DNA from: Euclidia mi
Taxonomy: Eukaryota > Arthropoda > Insecta > Lepidoptera > Erebidae
Length of the DNA: 64,000 nt
Direction: 5' to 3'
Assembly (NCBI GenBank): GCA_944739405.2
Contig: OX123209.2
Location: forward strand, 6,951,217-7,015,216
Translations under genes and position numbers: made by a program
Notes under the pieces: model-generated
Told to the model about the DNA's origin: nothing
The model's database searches: none
Seen by the model: only the letters and a program-made list of their open reading frames with translations
Shown here: piece by piece, positions 33,365 through 45,688 of the stretch
How the letters are laid out: every line of letters begins with the position of its first letter
How positions within the stretch are numbered: position 1 is the stretch's first letter

Positions 33365-35657
33365 TTTTGAAAATTAGCATTTATTAATTTATATTCTAAA
33401 TCAAAACATCTATTTTTCTTAAGAAATGATTTTATTACATCGCCGTAAAATGTTGGCGAACGTTTTAATTCTACCAACAACTGTTTTTCAATGGCAATCA
33501 TTGACAATTCGGAAAGACGCTCTTGTCCTTGTGTATTTCTCAGATATGTATGGATACGTTTAAGAGACGAAAACGCGCGCTCCGCGGAAGAACTTGTAGC
33601 CGGAATAGTTATAACAAGATAATTACGCTAATTTTAACAGCTCAGGGAAGGCTTCTTCCAGGCTATTCTCATTAATATAATCAATTATACCAAAAATATC
33701 ACGATCTTTCAATTCAGGACTGGAATATAAGCAAATCAATTGGTGCTTTAAACTTTGTTTATCAAAATAATTTGAATAATAAACAATTAAGGAATCAATG
33801 CCTCTGTAGGAAATTTTGACTTGTAATTATCAAATTTTTTATAAATTTCAGCATATTGGTCATTAATTTCGGTATATATGTTATCACTTACTTGTACAAA
33901 AAGTCGTTTATATTCGGTTTTAGCGCTGGGTACGTTGCGTCTCAAACGTGGAGCCGAGTTATTTTGCAAAGTGTTTTCATAAAGATTGAAATCAGACTGA
34001 AATTCAACACGCAACCATGACTGAAACTCCTTTATTTTTTCGCAGCAATAACCGACATCAACTTGGGATTTTTGTAGAATATTGTACAAGCAGTCGGTTT
34101 TCTTGAAATATACGATGAAAAATTGAAAGAAAGAAATTGAAATTAAATGATCGCAAAGTGTTTTCGAAATTATCTGCGGCTAATATCGTATTCCCGTCCC
34201 AGTCCTGTGTATTATTACAGAGATCAGAAAATAAACCAATTAGGTTACCTTTTTGTTCAAAAACTGTATTGACTACACGGTTGGCGTAGTGGTTTAAGCG
34301 GTCGCCTCGCCGCTTGACACTGCGCCGAGTGTTGTGGGTTCGATCCACACACGAGACAACACTTTGTGTGATCCATAATTTGTTGTTTCGAGTCTGGGTG
34401 TTCATTGTGTCCGTTAGTTGTATGTTTGTAAAGTCCCCCGCAACACAGGGTTTATTCCTAGCGCGGGAGTCGTCTTAAAAAAAAAAAAAAATGAGTATCA
34501 TAGAAAGCGGCTCGTTTTGTACTATTACTAAAAAAATTACACAAATGCTGAAGGGCTGAAAAAAATAAGCTAACCTCCGAATTTCTATTGCATGATTTTG
34601 ACAACACTAAAGCTAATATGTGTGCATTAAACCAAATGTACATTGCTTGTGGGCAAATATCTTTAACTTTCTGTTGCACTCCGTTTCTTATACCGGACAT
34701 TACACTAGCACCATCATAGCTTTGCGCTACTAATTTCGCGATGCATTCATGTTAGTAATTCTAAACTAATTGCTGATACACTGTCTGCTGTACGACTTTC
34801 AGAAACATTAACAAAGCCGATAAAACGATCATGAATATCGTTTCCAAAATAATATCAGAGAATCAGGCACAATCGTTCTTTGTGGCTAACATCAGGAGTT
34901 TCATCAATAATTATAGAAATATAATTAGTATTTTTAACTTCGAAATGGATTCGTGTTTTCATCACATCGGCTACAGAATGAATAATATCGTATTGAATTT
35001 TGTTAGACAAATAAGTCGGCCCCGCTTTGTTCCCGCCCCGCCCATCATCATATTGTTGATTGTGTAAATGATTATCTAAAACGACATCATATTTTGCAAG
35101 TAGCGATACAAGCTCTAAAAAATTTCCTCTACTAACTGAAGTTTTGGACTCATCGTGACCTCTGAAAGGTAGTTCCTGCTGGGCTAAATGACAAACAATA
35201 TCAACTAATCTTTGAAATACACGTGTACGGTTATTTTCGACCCGCGAGTTATATTTCAAAATTTCCTCACACAACTGCCGTGATATGGATGTCTCAATTC
35301 TTTGTTTGCCAAATTCAGAACAATAAATTACAGCGCTTAAGTGTTTATGTGAATTAGCGTGCTTTTTAATAGCGCCACTTAGATTATTTAAATCTTCTTG
35401 TCGTTCGAGAAAAATATACAATACCAACAATATAATTTATTTGAATGAGAACAGCCAGCAACCCATTTCGTTTTGTACACAGATCTACTAAATTGTCGTT
35501 TATGCGATTTACTAATCTGAGAAATACACAAATCAGGCGTTGGTCTGGGCGATGAAATTAACTCTTTTTTCTGAGTATAATTTAAAGAATTTACCTTCCC
35601 CTCGATGATCAAAACTTGAATACATTTTAAATCCTCACAAGGGACAATTACCTCCAT
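33365..35657 (-). pseudogene. hAT-type transposase with TTF zinc finger (ZMYM1-like)
   Basis: Minus strand, N to C: a TTF-like finger (KTKWVAGCSHSNKLYCWYC, about 35460-35400), SGAIKKHANSHKHLSA, ELPFRGHDESKTSVSRGNFL, SIIIDETPDVSHKERLCLIL (about 34905-34855), VAQSYDGASVMSGIRNGVQQ, WFNAHILALVLSKSC, then after a nested SINE CNNTQDWDGNTILAADNFENTL and finally ATSSSAERAFSSLKRIHTYL near 33575, the hAT dimerisation motif. The early DETPD and DGASVM acids are where hAT transposases keep catalytic residues. Several stops and frameshifts are present and a SINE interrupts it at 34275-34491, so it is dead. Confidence 0.75.
34275..34491 (+). mobile_element. tRNA-derived SINE, family 1, nested in the hAT copy
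   Basis: GGCGTAGTGGTTTAAGCGG (A box), GTTGTGGGTTCGATCCAC (B box), ACAACACTTTGTGTGATCC, GTTGTTTCGAGTCTGGGTG and an A14 tail at 34477-34490. Opposite orientation to the host gene and to the copy at 32510. Confidence 0.85.
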
Positions 35658-35659
35658 TG

Positions 35660-36823
35660 TAATATGTCACCAAAACACAAAATAATTACTAAAAGATCTC
35701 AAAATTAACTTTTTACACGAAAACGAAAATAAATTTTCACAATAAAACCAATACTTCGTTCACTCAATCAGAAAAAAATAGTATGGCGATTGGCGCCCAG
35801 ACACAGTGATCTCGTACGACAGTGCTGAACCGGTAGAACTGCCTTTTAATATCGGTTGACTAAGGTAACAAGAATACCGATTCTTACTTCCGAGTTAAAT
35901 CAAAATTATTATATGATTATTTTAAACACTTTGTTTAAAATAGGACTACAGCCTACAACAGAATAGAATATTATATCAACATTTTCTACAAAAATAGCTT
36001 GGTTCTATTCCATTTATGACGATAATTGAGTACACAGTAATCTTTGTATCCTAATAACATTAAAATATCACGTAATGAAATGGTCGCTAGTAAGTTCAGT
36101 GATAAAATTCAAAACGAGAATTTTCTTGTTTTGTTAAGAATTATAAAAAAAGCTTCATCTTGTGGCATTTAATTTTTGGTAAAAATGCCTAAATATCGGT
36201 GCAACATCGAGCTGTCCGCCCCCAAATATACGAATGCACACCAACTTCATTCATTGCATACACCTCTAGACAACTTCATAGGCAACAAGCAGGCTTACTT
36301 CCGAGTTCTGTCGCCCAATAGAAACTTACTTATTACGATGGAACGTAATACGTCATCATAGACTATTTGTTGGCTTGTACACGAGTAAATCAAACGAGTG
36401 CGAAAGAGATGGTTATAAGTAGCAGAGTAACACCAAAATCGATCTCGTCTCGTTCCGTCGTGTTCGTGCGATCGCGCGGCGCGGCCAGCGCGCGGGTCAT
36501 TGTACTGCACATCGAAAAAGAGCGCGATATTTGAAATATTCGTAATACAATTTCGGGTGATTATTTTATATACAGATAGAAGTTGATAATATTGTTTGAT
36601 CGAGGTCTTTAGTAGGGCATGTCCGGCTTATGGGCTTCTTTGCAAGCTTAATTACCCATTTATCGTCTATGCTAACATTCGGCTAATTCTGACGTCAAAC
36701 GCGGCCTCGCGTTTACAAAATACGATCTTAACCTAGAACAGATCATTTTTAATGAATATAATATAAGTACATAACCTAAAGTATGATACAAAAATTCCTC
36801 ATTTACACTTTTGACTACATATC
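35660..36823. other. No gene recognised
   Basis: Short frames only. TTAATTACCCATTTATCGTC and TATGCTAACA (about 36649-36680) recur at about 43943-43974, a low-copy dispersed repeat. Confidence 0.45.
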
Positions 36824-37360
36824 AACTGCAGGCACTCACCTAAAGTGACTCACTCCTTTAACTAACATCAACTTCAGGCACTCTCACCTGTAGTGAGTCA
36901 CTCTTTTATAACTAACATCAACTACAGGCACTCTCACCTGCAGTGACTCACTCTTATAACTAACATCAACTACAGGCACTCTCACCTGTAGTGACTCACT
37001 CTTATAACTAACATCAACTACAGGCACTCTCACCTGTAGTGACTCACTCTTATAACTAACATCAACTACAGGCACTCTCACCTGCAGTGACTCACTCTTA
37101 TAACTAACATCAACTACAGGCACTCTCACCTGTAGTGACTCACTCTTATAACTAACATCAACTACAGGCACTCTCACCTGCAGTGACTCACTCTTATAAC
37201 TAACATCAACTACAGGCACTCTCACCTGTAGTGACTCACTCTTATAACTAACATCAACTACAGGCACTCTCACCTGTAGTGACTCACTCTTATAGCTAAC
37301 ATCTACTACAGGCACTCTCACCTGCAGTGACTCACTCTTATTACTGACATGAACTACAAT
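36824..37360. repeat. 48 bp minisatellite, about eleven units
   Basis: The unit reads CTAACATCAACTACAGGCAC then TCTCACCTGTAGTGACTCAC and TCTTATAA. Units differ mainly at CTGTAG/CTGCAG. Each unit contains an inverted repeat (CTACAGG ... CCTGTAG). Because 48 is divisible by three, a repetitive minus frame stays open across it, but there is no other sign of coding. Confidence 0.95.
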
Positions 37361-38191
37361 CACTAACCATTTCTCACTTACAATAATAGTTTATAATCAT
37401 CACTGTATCTCTGACTCGATTTCTATCACTATAAGTTCAGTCCAGGGCTTAATATCACACATTCACTTTTCAAATGTATCTCTAATTCTAGCGTCATTTA
37501 GTATATTGCTTAATCAAATCTCTTCATAAATTCATCTCTAATACAATGCTTATAACTATTCATTGTCTTATCAAATTCATCTCTTATTTCTCTTCTGATG
37601 TACGTAGAGATTCACTTATAAAATATATTTCTTGATCTTGATTCATTCTTATAATACTCCCATAAAGTTACACATTGTTAAAGCTTATACATGTACACAC
37701 TTATTAATTTCATTCATATTACAATTACACGTTACCTAATCAAATTCACCTCTTACAGATTTCTCATATAATTACAGATTCGCTTGTCAAATACATTCCC
37801 AATAATATATTTTCATAAAGTTATGCATTGTTACTCAGATAAATTTATTTTACTGTACTACAATTACTTTACAAACACATTCCCTTATCAACTTCATCCC
37901 TTATACATTTTTACACATAATCGCATATTATTTACTTAAGTTTATCTCTACTTAAGTTTATCTCATACTTTCTAAATATATTACCTTTTCAAAATCACTT
38001 ATTGCATAGCACGTACATTATTTATTTATTTCCACATATACAAATATCTTTACAGGTAAAAACCCAATACGATACTGTACTACGAACATTCTGATCATAC
38101 ACATTATACAATGAAAAAATTAAAAGTTATATGCGCATAACCTCAGTTCACTCGTTTACTCAAATAAATAATTTATATAATACATAAGAAT
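37361..38191. other. AT-rich stretch, no gene
   Basis: No frames of note. It lies between the minisatellite and the truncated end of the Gypsy-type element and does not contain a second LTR. Confidence 0.5.
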
Positions 38192-39954
38192 TTACTCTGC
38201 ATCACTTGATACCGCATCATAATTATAAACAAGCCATGGGTGTAATTTGTCAACAGCATAAATCGATCTATAAGGTTTGCTACCTTCTTTCCTAGTTATC
38301 GGAGTGTCTTCTATTTCATAACGATCATTACCATTACCATGTTGTGACTCACTCAACTCACTAAAAGATTGCAATACTTTCGTGTTACTTGGCTTATTTT
38401 CACTTAACACACTACACGGCAATGTTTTAGACATGCATACGGATCCGATATGGTTAGGCAGTAATTTAAATAGTTTCCAGAAATCGATGCCTAAAATTAA
38501 ATTACTTGTAACTTCTGGAGTAATATAAGCTTTCAATAAGTGGGTTTGATTAATAAAAACAGTGGGTAAGTTGATAAAACCGCGCGGCAACAATATATTT
38601 CCACCCGCGGACCGAATGGAATTAGTGTTGTGAAACTGCTGTATTTCTAACCCGGTTTTAGTAATTACCTCCAGATGGGAGTTGTTACCTAAAATTGTAA
38701 TGGCTGAACCGGAATCGAGCAGTCCACAAATAGGTAAACTGTTAATCGTTACGTTAACATAGGGCCGTAGGTCATTTTTAGGTTTATTGTCCAGGATCGA
38801 GGCGACGGAATAAATAGAGAAATACACTTTTAGAGTGTTTAGCCAATTTCTCCAATCATCTTTGTCAAAATTAGTTGAATAGGTTGTAGAACCTAATTTA
38901 GGTTTTGACACGCCCCGACCCTGACCAATTGTGACTGTAAGCTAGGTCTGGTGCCAACGTGTCGTTACTATAATACGGTTCGAAGAATTGAGAGTTCAAA
39001 TCCGTTCGTAGTTTAAACATAACGTCTGCAGTGTTGCTATACTGTCTATTGACGCATGGCATGGACGTATGTTATGCAATAGGATGTCTAATTTTTCGCG
39101 TTCGGACAATTCGCTTTGACGGTGATAGCCTAGCGAACAGCTGATTCATTATCGAGAGATAAATAATTATAGTTTCGGTAGCACCTTGAGTACGTCGGCG
39201 GATTTCATTTAATAACCGGTAGTCATAATCGTACGGTGTGAAATCGTCTATTAATTTAGTGGTGAGTTCTTCCCATGTAGTGAAATATTCTTTTAGGCCG
39301 CGATACCAGTGAAGTGCGTTACCGGTGAATATTTCGGAGGCATACGATAAAATTTTAGTGGAAGGTAGATTACGCGCGGTTTGGAATTCGGTTACGCGTT
39401 GTAGGAACGCTTGGACGCATGCCGTACCGTCGTATTTTAGCTTGGACAGTTCGCTAACTTTCAAATGCTCGCAATGCAATACTGGGGCTAACACCGCCTG
39501 CGTCGAGGTAGACGGCGCAGGTTGGACCTCTGCCACAGCATCAGCTGAGCGAACACCTGATTGCTCGATGGCGGACAGCTCCGCTGAGAGCTTGTCGAAC
39601 CGGCTGCACAATTCGGTTATCCGTTTCGAATACGCTGTAGGACGTTCCATCCTACGGAGTCTGTGGTATAAGTGGTTGTGCAGTGCGGTAGACCTCCTAG
39701 CTAGGTTCGCGTCGTAAGAAGTAGTTAATGAATTCACTCGCTTGGCCAGCTCAGAGACGGCCTCGCTAGCGCCCTCGAAGTCCACCGTGATAGGCCCGAC
39801 TCCAAAATGTCATCATTTGGAATGGCTTCCAGTAATTTAGGGAGCTGCTTCCGCAGACCTAGGATAGAGGTAGCCGGCTCCTCACCTCTAATCGCAACCT
39901 CGTAAGCTAACTCGCTTTTATTTAACAGAAAGTATTTTATGGGGCGTGAGCCCA
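38192..39954 (-). pseudogene. Gypsy-type gag and aspartic protease, frameshifted and truncated
   Basis: Minus strand from ATG 39954: MGSRPIKYFLLNKSELAYEV, AIRGEEPATSILGLRKQLPK (SAP-like start of insect Gypsy gag), a frameshift near 39800, a coiled segment, then KLKYDGTACVQAFLQRVTEF and ALHWYRGLKEYFTTWEELTT with RRTQGATETIIIYLSIMNQL (capsid 'Retrotrans_gag' block). A decayed link follows (LLHNIRPCHASIDSIATLQT, about 39070-39010). The frame from 38911 carries the retropepsin: PICGLLDSGSAITILG (D-S-G active site), GFINLPTVFI, TSNLILGIDFW. The protein normally cuts the polyprotein. Reverse transcriptase and integrase are missing: the element stops near 38190. Confidence 0.75.
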
Positions 39955-40241
39955 TTGTGTATGTAATAAATAAACTGCGTAAGTATATACTACACACTAC
40001 ACTTAGTGCGCAAGCGTTCCGTCCTTACAAATGGCCTACGATTAGGCAGAAAAGTTCGACCGTTAGGACTAATTAGAAAGAAACGTTAAATTCAAATTTG
40101 CGAACTATTTCATAGTAGGTAGTTACACTAAAAGGTAGACAATTAGTATGACAATACATACCGGTTCGCTGTAGCCGCACCTCGCTTACAATGATGGAGA
40201 CCTGCTAGAAGAGAACTCGAGCACGGAAAGCGAGACAATAA

Positions 40242-40257
40242 CCTACGTTGGGCGCCA
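40242..40257 (-). promoter_or_regulatory. Primer-binding site of the Gypsy-type element
   Basis: Minus strand TGGCGCCCAACGTAGG, one base after the LTR end (CCCGTTACA). It resembles the tRNA-Lys-type site of insect Gypsy elements. Confidence 0.65.
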
Positions 40258-40258
40258 C

Positions 40259-41013
40259 TGTAACGGGTTCTAGTATTAAAACGCAGAGAGTGTCTTATGC
40301 GTTTATTGCCGAGTATTGTCTCACTTCCCTTGCGCGAGTATGACCGACCAACAACACGACACTGGCCTGAACACTAAGGGCTGCAGTCTCCCGCTCTGTT
40401 CCCTCCGGTAGTGTGCAGGGCAGGTTGCTTGAAGGGCTGCGCGTAGCGGCAGATCCTCGCAGGCCGTTGGCTCAGCTGGCAGGCGCCGGCGGTCTGAGTG
40501 CGACGAGCAGGGCAGGGCCAGACTCTTCGGCAGAGGTGACGGCGAAGGCGATGCAGGAAGTGTAGCGGTCTAGGTAGCGTAGCCCGGAGCCTTGAGGTAG
40601 ACCTGGAACCTGAAGGAAAGCAGCATTAGGAGAGCCACAACCAATAGAGTCAGGCAGGCGGCGTCAGCCGGCGTCAGCCGGCGTCAGCCGGCGTCAGCCG
40701 GCGTCAGCCAGCAGGTAGAGAGATGGGCAGTACGCTATCGCAGTAAATGTAGTAACTTACCCAGCTGCTGGGATCAGGATACACGTAAGATGTAGGGTCA
40801 GTAGATACGCGTAATTATAGTAGGTAGGTAGTAGAGTAGCGGTGCCGGCCTCTCTGTCGGCCCCTTTATATACCGGCCCTCCATCAGAGTTGGAGTCCGT
40901 TACATGACCATATTTGGTCAGGCTTCGCGAGCGCGGACGATGGCCTTCTCTGATTGGCCGAGCGTATGGACGGTACTGTGACGTAGACGCGGTAGGTACC
41001 GGACATACGTCAC
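40259..41013 (-). repeat. 5' LTR of the Gypsy-type element
   Basis: The inner end (TGTAACGGGTTCTAG on plus) is fixed by the adjacent PBS. The outer end is set where a different gag gene resumes (about 41013). GC-rich, and it includes the 10 bp array at 40661-40710. The partner LTR is not in the window. Confidence 0.6.
40661..40710. repeat. 10 bp tandem repeat, five copies
   Basis: GCGTCAGCCG repeated five times, the last ending in A. Confidence 0.95.
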
Positions 41014-41300
41014 AACATATTTGACGAACGTTCCAAGAATAGATCTGCGCACATTCACTCACTTAATAATCCAACTTTCTATTGTTTGATTATTATCACT
41101 AGGGTCAAATTCGGGTACGACACTAAAAGCCACAGGGAAGTTGTTTTGAGCCCAGAAGTTGGTAGGTGTTCTGGTAGCTGATGCATACATGGATTCATTC
41201 ACTATTGGCGGAAGATTTGATGAGTTACTATCATGAATTAATAGATTAGACGCGCTTGGTCTTGTCAAAGAGGTCAATGGAGGGGTCTTAGTGCGTTCAC
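41014..41300 (-). pseudogene. Second Gypsy-type gag, middle fragment
   Basis: Minus strand: NFWAQNNFPVAFSVVPEFDP and NQTIESWIIK, one in-frame stop, then SECAQIYSWNVRQ, where it is cut off. 'VVPEFDP....T...W..KVNECA.IY.W..RQ' is the conserved gag core of a lepidopteran Gypsy group. The continuation is missing because the other element's LTR starts here. The N-terminus lies at 42790-42956, past an inserted LINE. Confidence 0.65.
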
Positions 41301-41309
41301 GGTTTTCAC

Positions 41310-42789
41310 CTTTTCTATTTATTTATTTTTATTCATTTATTAAAGAAACATGGATGAATTACAGCTAAAATATACATGTAAAAACAGAATGGTAAACATA
41401 AAGCCAATAACAAGTCATCGCGCATAGGAATTGTATAAAGAAGGTACCTAGTGAACATGCGTAGATCAGCTTTAGATGCTTTAGATGTTAATGGTACAAC
41501 TAACATTCTACTATGGTAGCACGCATAATTATATAAGAAAAAATAAAGTAAACAGTAACATATATATCAGAACTATTGAGAATACAATCACACATCTATA
41601 TTATTAGGTATCTGTAAAGAAAGTAAGGTTTAAGCACCTCCGTATCTGAGACACACTACTACAAAATGGGTCAAAGTTATGCTGTTTATGTAACCTATTA
41701 TACTTTCTACTTGCACGGACAATAAATGAATTTTGTCTGTAATTTGACGTGGCAAAAGGTATACGTATAGGTGGATTATAACGCGTAATCGAGGGAACAT
41801 TAAGAGACAATTTGTCCAATAAACTAGGGCTATCAATATCACTATGTAATATTTTAGTCAAAAGTACACAATCGGCAATCTGACGTTGAAAATTTAAAGG
41901 CAACAGATGAAACCTTCTACAGAGGCTATAGTAATCACCTGGCTGATACGGTATCCCCTAATGAAAGGCTAGAAATCGAATAAATTTTCTTTGAATATTT
42001 TCTATGCGATCAACGTATTTTTGGTAGCATGGGTTCCAGATCTCAGACGTGTACTCTAGACTTATCTCTCCGTCTAACAAAGGTACAATATAATATTTTT
42101 AATGTTTTACATTTAGTGAAACATTTCGACAGTCGCATAATAAACCCTAGAGATCTAGATGCTTTAGATACAATTGCATCGATGTGCGATTCAAAAATAA
42201 GTTTGGCGTCGTGATACACGCCTAAGTCACGAACAACGCTACATCTCGGTAGTACTTGACTACACAACGTATATGTGGAGGGTATTGTGGTCCGTTTACG
42301 AGAGTATGTCATCATTGAGCACTTATCGGGATTAAGATCTAGCATATTATTTTTACAGTATTCCTCTAATCGCTGAAGATCTGTTTGGAGGGCAATAGTG
42401 TCCTCTAGAGATGATATTGATGCATAGATCTTCATGTCGTCAGCAAAACAAAATAGATTTGATGACATGAAGTACAAATCGATGTCATTGACATAAATAG
42501 TAAACAAAAGTGGGCCCAACAAAGAACCCTATGGGCAACCGCTGTGGACAGGGATCCAACTAGAAATATAATTATATAAAGCTACAGCTTGCGACCTATT
42601 CTCCAGATACGAAGCAAACCATCTCAACAAGTTACCGTGTACACCGATGTTGTACAGTTTTCGCAGTAGGATTAAATGATCGATTCGGTCGAACGCCTTA
42701 CTATAGTCGGTGTAAATTACGTCAACTTGTGCCCCATTATCCACGGTGTTTGTAATAAAATCATTAAGCAAGACGAGGTTCGTAGCAGT
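41310..42789 (-). pseudogene. 5'-truncated Jockey/CR1-type LINE inserted in a gag gene
   Basis: Minus strand: LLNDFITNTVDNGAQVDVIY, TDYSKAFDRIDHLILLRKL (42771-42529), then GCP-stop-GSLLGPLLF, where the stop is a CAG to TAG change, then FADDMKIY (about 42445, active site intact), NMLDLNPDKCSMMTYSRKR, and the C-terminal part to 41604 with several breaks. The 3' end is AT-rich (ATTTATTTATTTTTATTCATTTATT on plus at 41311). The element begins in the middle of the reverse transcriptase, typical of incomplete reverse transcription. Confidence 0.75.
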
Positions 42790-42956
42790 AGATTACTATT
42801 TGATGCTCTACTTCTCTTACTATGGTTACTGTCACTACTACGCTTTTTATCACGCCGGTTTTGACGACGCCGCGACTTTCGATGGTGGGTATCACTAGAA
42901 CTTATAGAATCACTACTCTCACTTAAATCGCGTCGTCTTCGCTTATTTTTGCCCAT
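42790..42956 (-). pseudogene. Second Gypsy-type gag, Arg/Ser-rich N-terminus
   Basis: From ATG 42956: MGKNKRRRRDLSESSDSISS, then HHRKSRRRQNRRDKKRSSDS. Lepidopteran Gypsy gag proteins often begin with such an RS-like stretch. The frame runs into the LINE at about 42790; the gag resumes at 41300. Confidence 0.55.
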
Positions 42957-43139
42957 TGTAGCGTTAAACGATACGAAGTGATTCAAAGAAATACCTTATC
43001 AAAATTGTATGAATACTATATCAAAAGAAATAATATTTCAATCAGCAACAATCACGTGAAACATATACAATTCATGTCCTTATGCTTATATGCATAGCTT
43101 AATCATTATAAACGTTGTTATTAGTCGCAAATAACATAA

Positions 43140-43378
43140 TTTATAACTCGCTTTTTCATATAAAAATACTAGAGGACGCCAGCAGCTACGCCTGCATTTT
43201 TTTTAATTTACCCGTTTTGGGCGATCCCGTGGGAATTTCGGGAAATCCCTTCTTAGTGCACCCCTACGGTCCCCAAGGAACATACATGCCAAATTTCAGC
43301 TTCCTACGCCCAATAGTTTCGGCTGTAGCGTGTCTGTCAGTCAGTCAGTCAGTAACGCAAGGATTTCATATTAAAATA
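43140..43378 (+). repeat. Dispersed repeat, copy 1
   Basis: GACGCCAGCAGCTACGCCTG ... GTGCACCCCTACGGTCCCC ... CAATAGTTTCGGCTGTAGCG ... (TCAG)n AACGCAAGGATTT. The same sequence occurs reversed at 47713-47935. Confidence 0.8.
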
Positions 43379-44215
43379 TTTAGGTAGTAGGTAGTAATAA
43401 TCCGATATCAGTAATTACGAACAAATGTTGGTTTCATATCACCGATTGTAAATATAGAAAATACGTAGGTAATTGGAATAACTGGTTCACGTTCGTTCGA
43501 GGAAAAAGGAAAAGTGCATAGAACTGTCTTCGGTTTGTTTGACTTTATACACACTGATAATATTTTCACTGTAGGTACCCGCAACACTGCACGTTCTAAC
43601 GTTCAAAAAGTTTTATTCCCGCTATGGATCACATACATGATGTTAAGTGCGAAGTAAAATTGTCAGGAGAAGTTATAATGTGAAATTCTGATCTTAAATC
43701 TTAGTAGATACTTTTCTCACTTCTGACTTGAAAGAAAACTACAGCTTCGTCGCACAATATAATAATATATTACTTTACTAGACAGTAGACACTAGTAGCT
43801 TCGTCTTGGCAAGGCAACCTTCGACGTCCGTAGCTCCGAAAGAATAGGCCTGAACTTTAACCGACTAGCTTTGAACTAAGGTCGGTGTTGCCACTAACAA
43901 CAACTTAAAATATTATAAACCGGTGTTCCCGTATTCAAATACTTAATTACCCATTTATCGTGTATGCTAACACATAGTACTTTGGTTCTTATCAAGAAGC
44001 CAACAACTTTCTCCACTTGCATGCAACTGCATCATCTTCAAGCGTAGCGCAGAGTCACGCCAAATAAAAGAGTCATGTGAACTAGCAGGGTACCGTGCTA
44101 AAATATTTTTTGTTCATTATGTACAAGCTTGAATCTTTTATCTTGAATATATATGAATGCCTGCGAAATATAGGTATGAATATGTTAAATCTGTTTTGTT
44201 TCTATCCATACATAG
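43379..44215. other. No gene recognised
   Basis: Short frames only; the small 'ACCCATTTATCG..TATGCTAACA' repeat lies near 43950. Confidence 0.5.
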
Positions 44216-44247
44216 GTATACTCTTACATATCATCATCATCATCATC

Positions 44248-45645
44248 CTAGCGCTGTCCCGGTTGCACTCCAAAACCCACGCCTTGGAGCCCGGGGTCCG
44301 CTTTCCGGCTGGGTCTCCTCCATTTCGCACGGTCTTCAGCATCCCTGGTGGTTAGTTGGTTGGCACGCATGTCATCCCTTGCGACGTCAAGCCAGCATTT
44401 CTTTGGCCTTCCCCGTTTATCGGGGCCCGGCGGAGGTAGCATGGTAAGACATTTGTTACCCACGTAAGATGCCGGTTGACGTAAGACGTGGCCATACCAG
44501 CGTAGACGACACTCTTGCAGTTTGTCAGCAATGTCACGGACATAAAGGCAACCCCGGATGCGGGAGTTCCTAATGCGGTCCTTCCGCGTGACTCCACACA
44601 TCCAGCGCAGCATGTTCATCTCCGTGACACGCAGACTCTGCTTGTGTCGCTCAAGCACAGGCCACGTCTCACTGCCATATAACAGGACAGGTCTAATGAT
44701 GGATTTATAGACCTGTCCTTTGAGCTTAACCGGCATTTTGGGGTCACAAATGACACCGCTCACCTCACGCCATTTGGCCCAGGCTGCCGAAATACGTGCC
44801 TTGACGTCGCAATCGATGTCACCAGACGCGTGCAGTACTGATCCCAGGTACTTGACCAGGTCCTTTCGCTTGGCAATGTCTCCGCCTATACTAATTGACG
44901 CGGGATCTGTACTGTTGCAGGCCAAGTACTCGGTCTTCGCCACGTTTATTTTCAGACCGCCGTTCTCAAGCGTCTCCTTCCACGCGTTCACACGCCGCAC
45001 CAAGTGTCCCCTGTCCGCATCCGCCAGTGCGATAACATCAGCATACATGAGCAGCCACGGGGGCTGCTCATGTGAGTCTTTGATGCTGTCTGACAGTACG
45101 TCTAATATCACACTGAATAGGTATGGACTGAGGACGGAACCCTGGTGGACTCCGACGGTGATGGGAAAGGATTTTGTGTCGCCAACAGCAGTCTGAACTA
45201 CGGAATCGGAATTTGAGTACATGTCTCGGATGATGTCAATATATGCTTCTGGTACACCTTTGGATCTTAGAGCCCACCAGATCATCTGTCGCAGCACACA
45301 GTCGAAGGCCTTCTGCATGTCTAGAAACAGAAGATGCAGAGGCGTGTTCTTCGACCTGTACCGCTCCATGACGATCCTGAGGGCGAAAATTGGATCCATG
45401 GTTCCGTGACCAGGGCGAAACCCATATTGACATTCCGAGACTGTGGTCTCGTGTCGGATCCGGGAGTCGATTATTCGCTCAAAGAGCTTTAGGGTATGGG
45501 ACATCACCTTAATACCGCGGTAGCTACTGCACTCCTGTACCGATCCCTTGCCTTTGAAGACTGGAGTGATGATACTCATTCTCCATTGGTTTGGGATTTT
45601 TCCGGTAAGGAGTATGCGGTTAAAAAGATTAGTAAGGGTGTCCAC
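44248..45645 (-). pseudogene. RTE ORF, reverse transcriptase part
   Basis: Continues the endonuclease frame after a palindrome insertion and a TGG to TAG stop near 45669. Motifs: DTLTNLFNRILLTGKIPNQW, SIITPVFKGKGSVQECSSYR, GIKVMSHTLKLFERIIDSRI, CQYGFRPGHGTMDPIFALR, HLLFLDMQKAFDCVLRQMIW, VGVHQGSVLSPYLFSVILD. The catalytic block reads MYADVIALA instead of YADD: the second Asp is Val, so the enzyme would be inactive. The C-terminus has RLRWYGHVLRQPASYVGNK and GRPKKCWLDV, usual for RTE. The long frame itself is unbroken, so the insertion is young. Confidence 0.85.
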
Positions 45646-45688
45646 ACCCTGCAGGCCGATTGCTTTCTAGGCCTCAATGGGGACTCCA

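Noticed and set aside
36824..37360. CRISPR-like array
   Set aside because: Units are contiguous with no unique spacers, and the DNA is eukaryotic.
36884..37363. 159-codon minus frame of repeated VRVPVVDVSYKSESLQ
   Set aside because: A 48 bp tandem repeat without a stop stays open automatically; no promoter, splice sites or non-repetitive protein part. Called minisatellite only.
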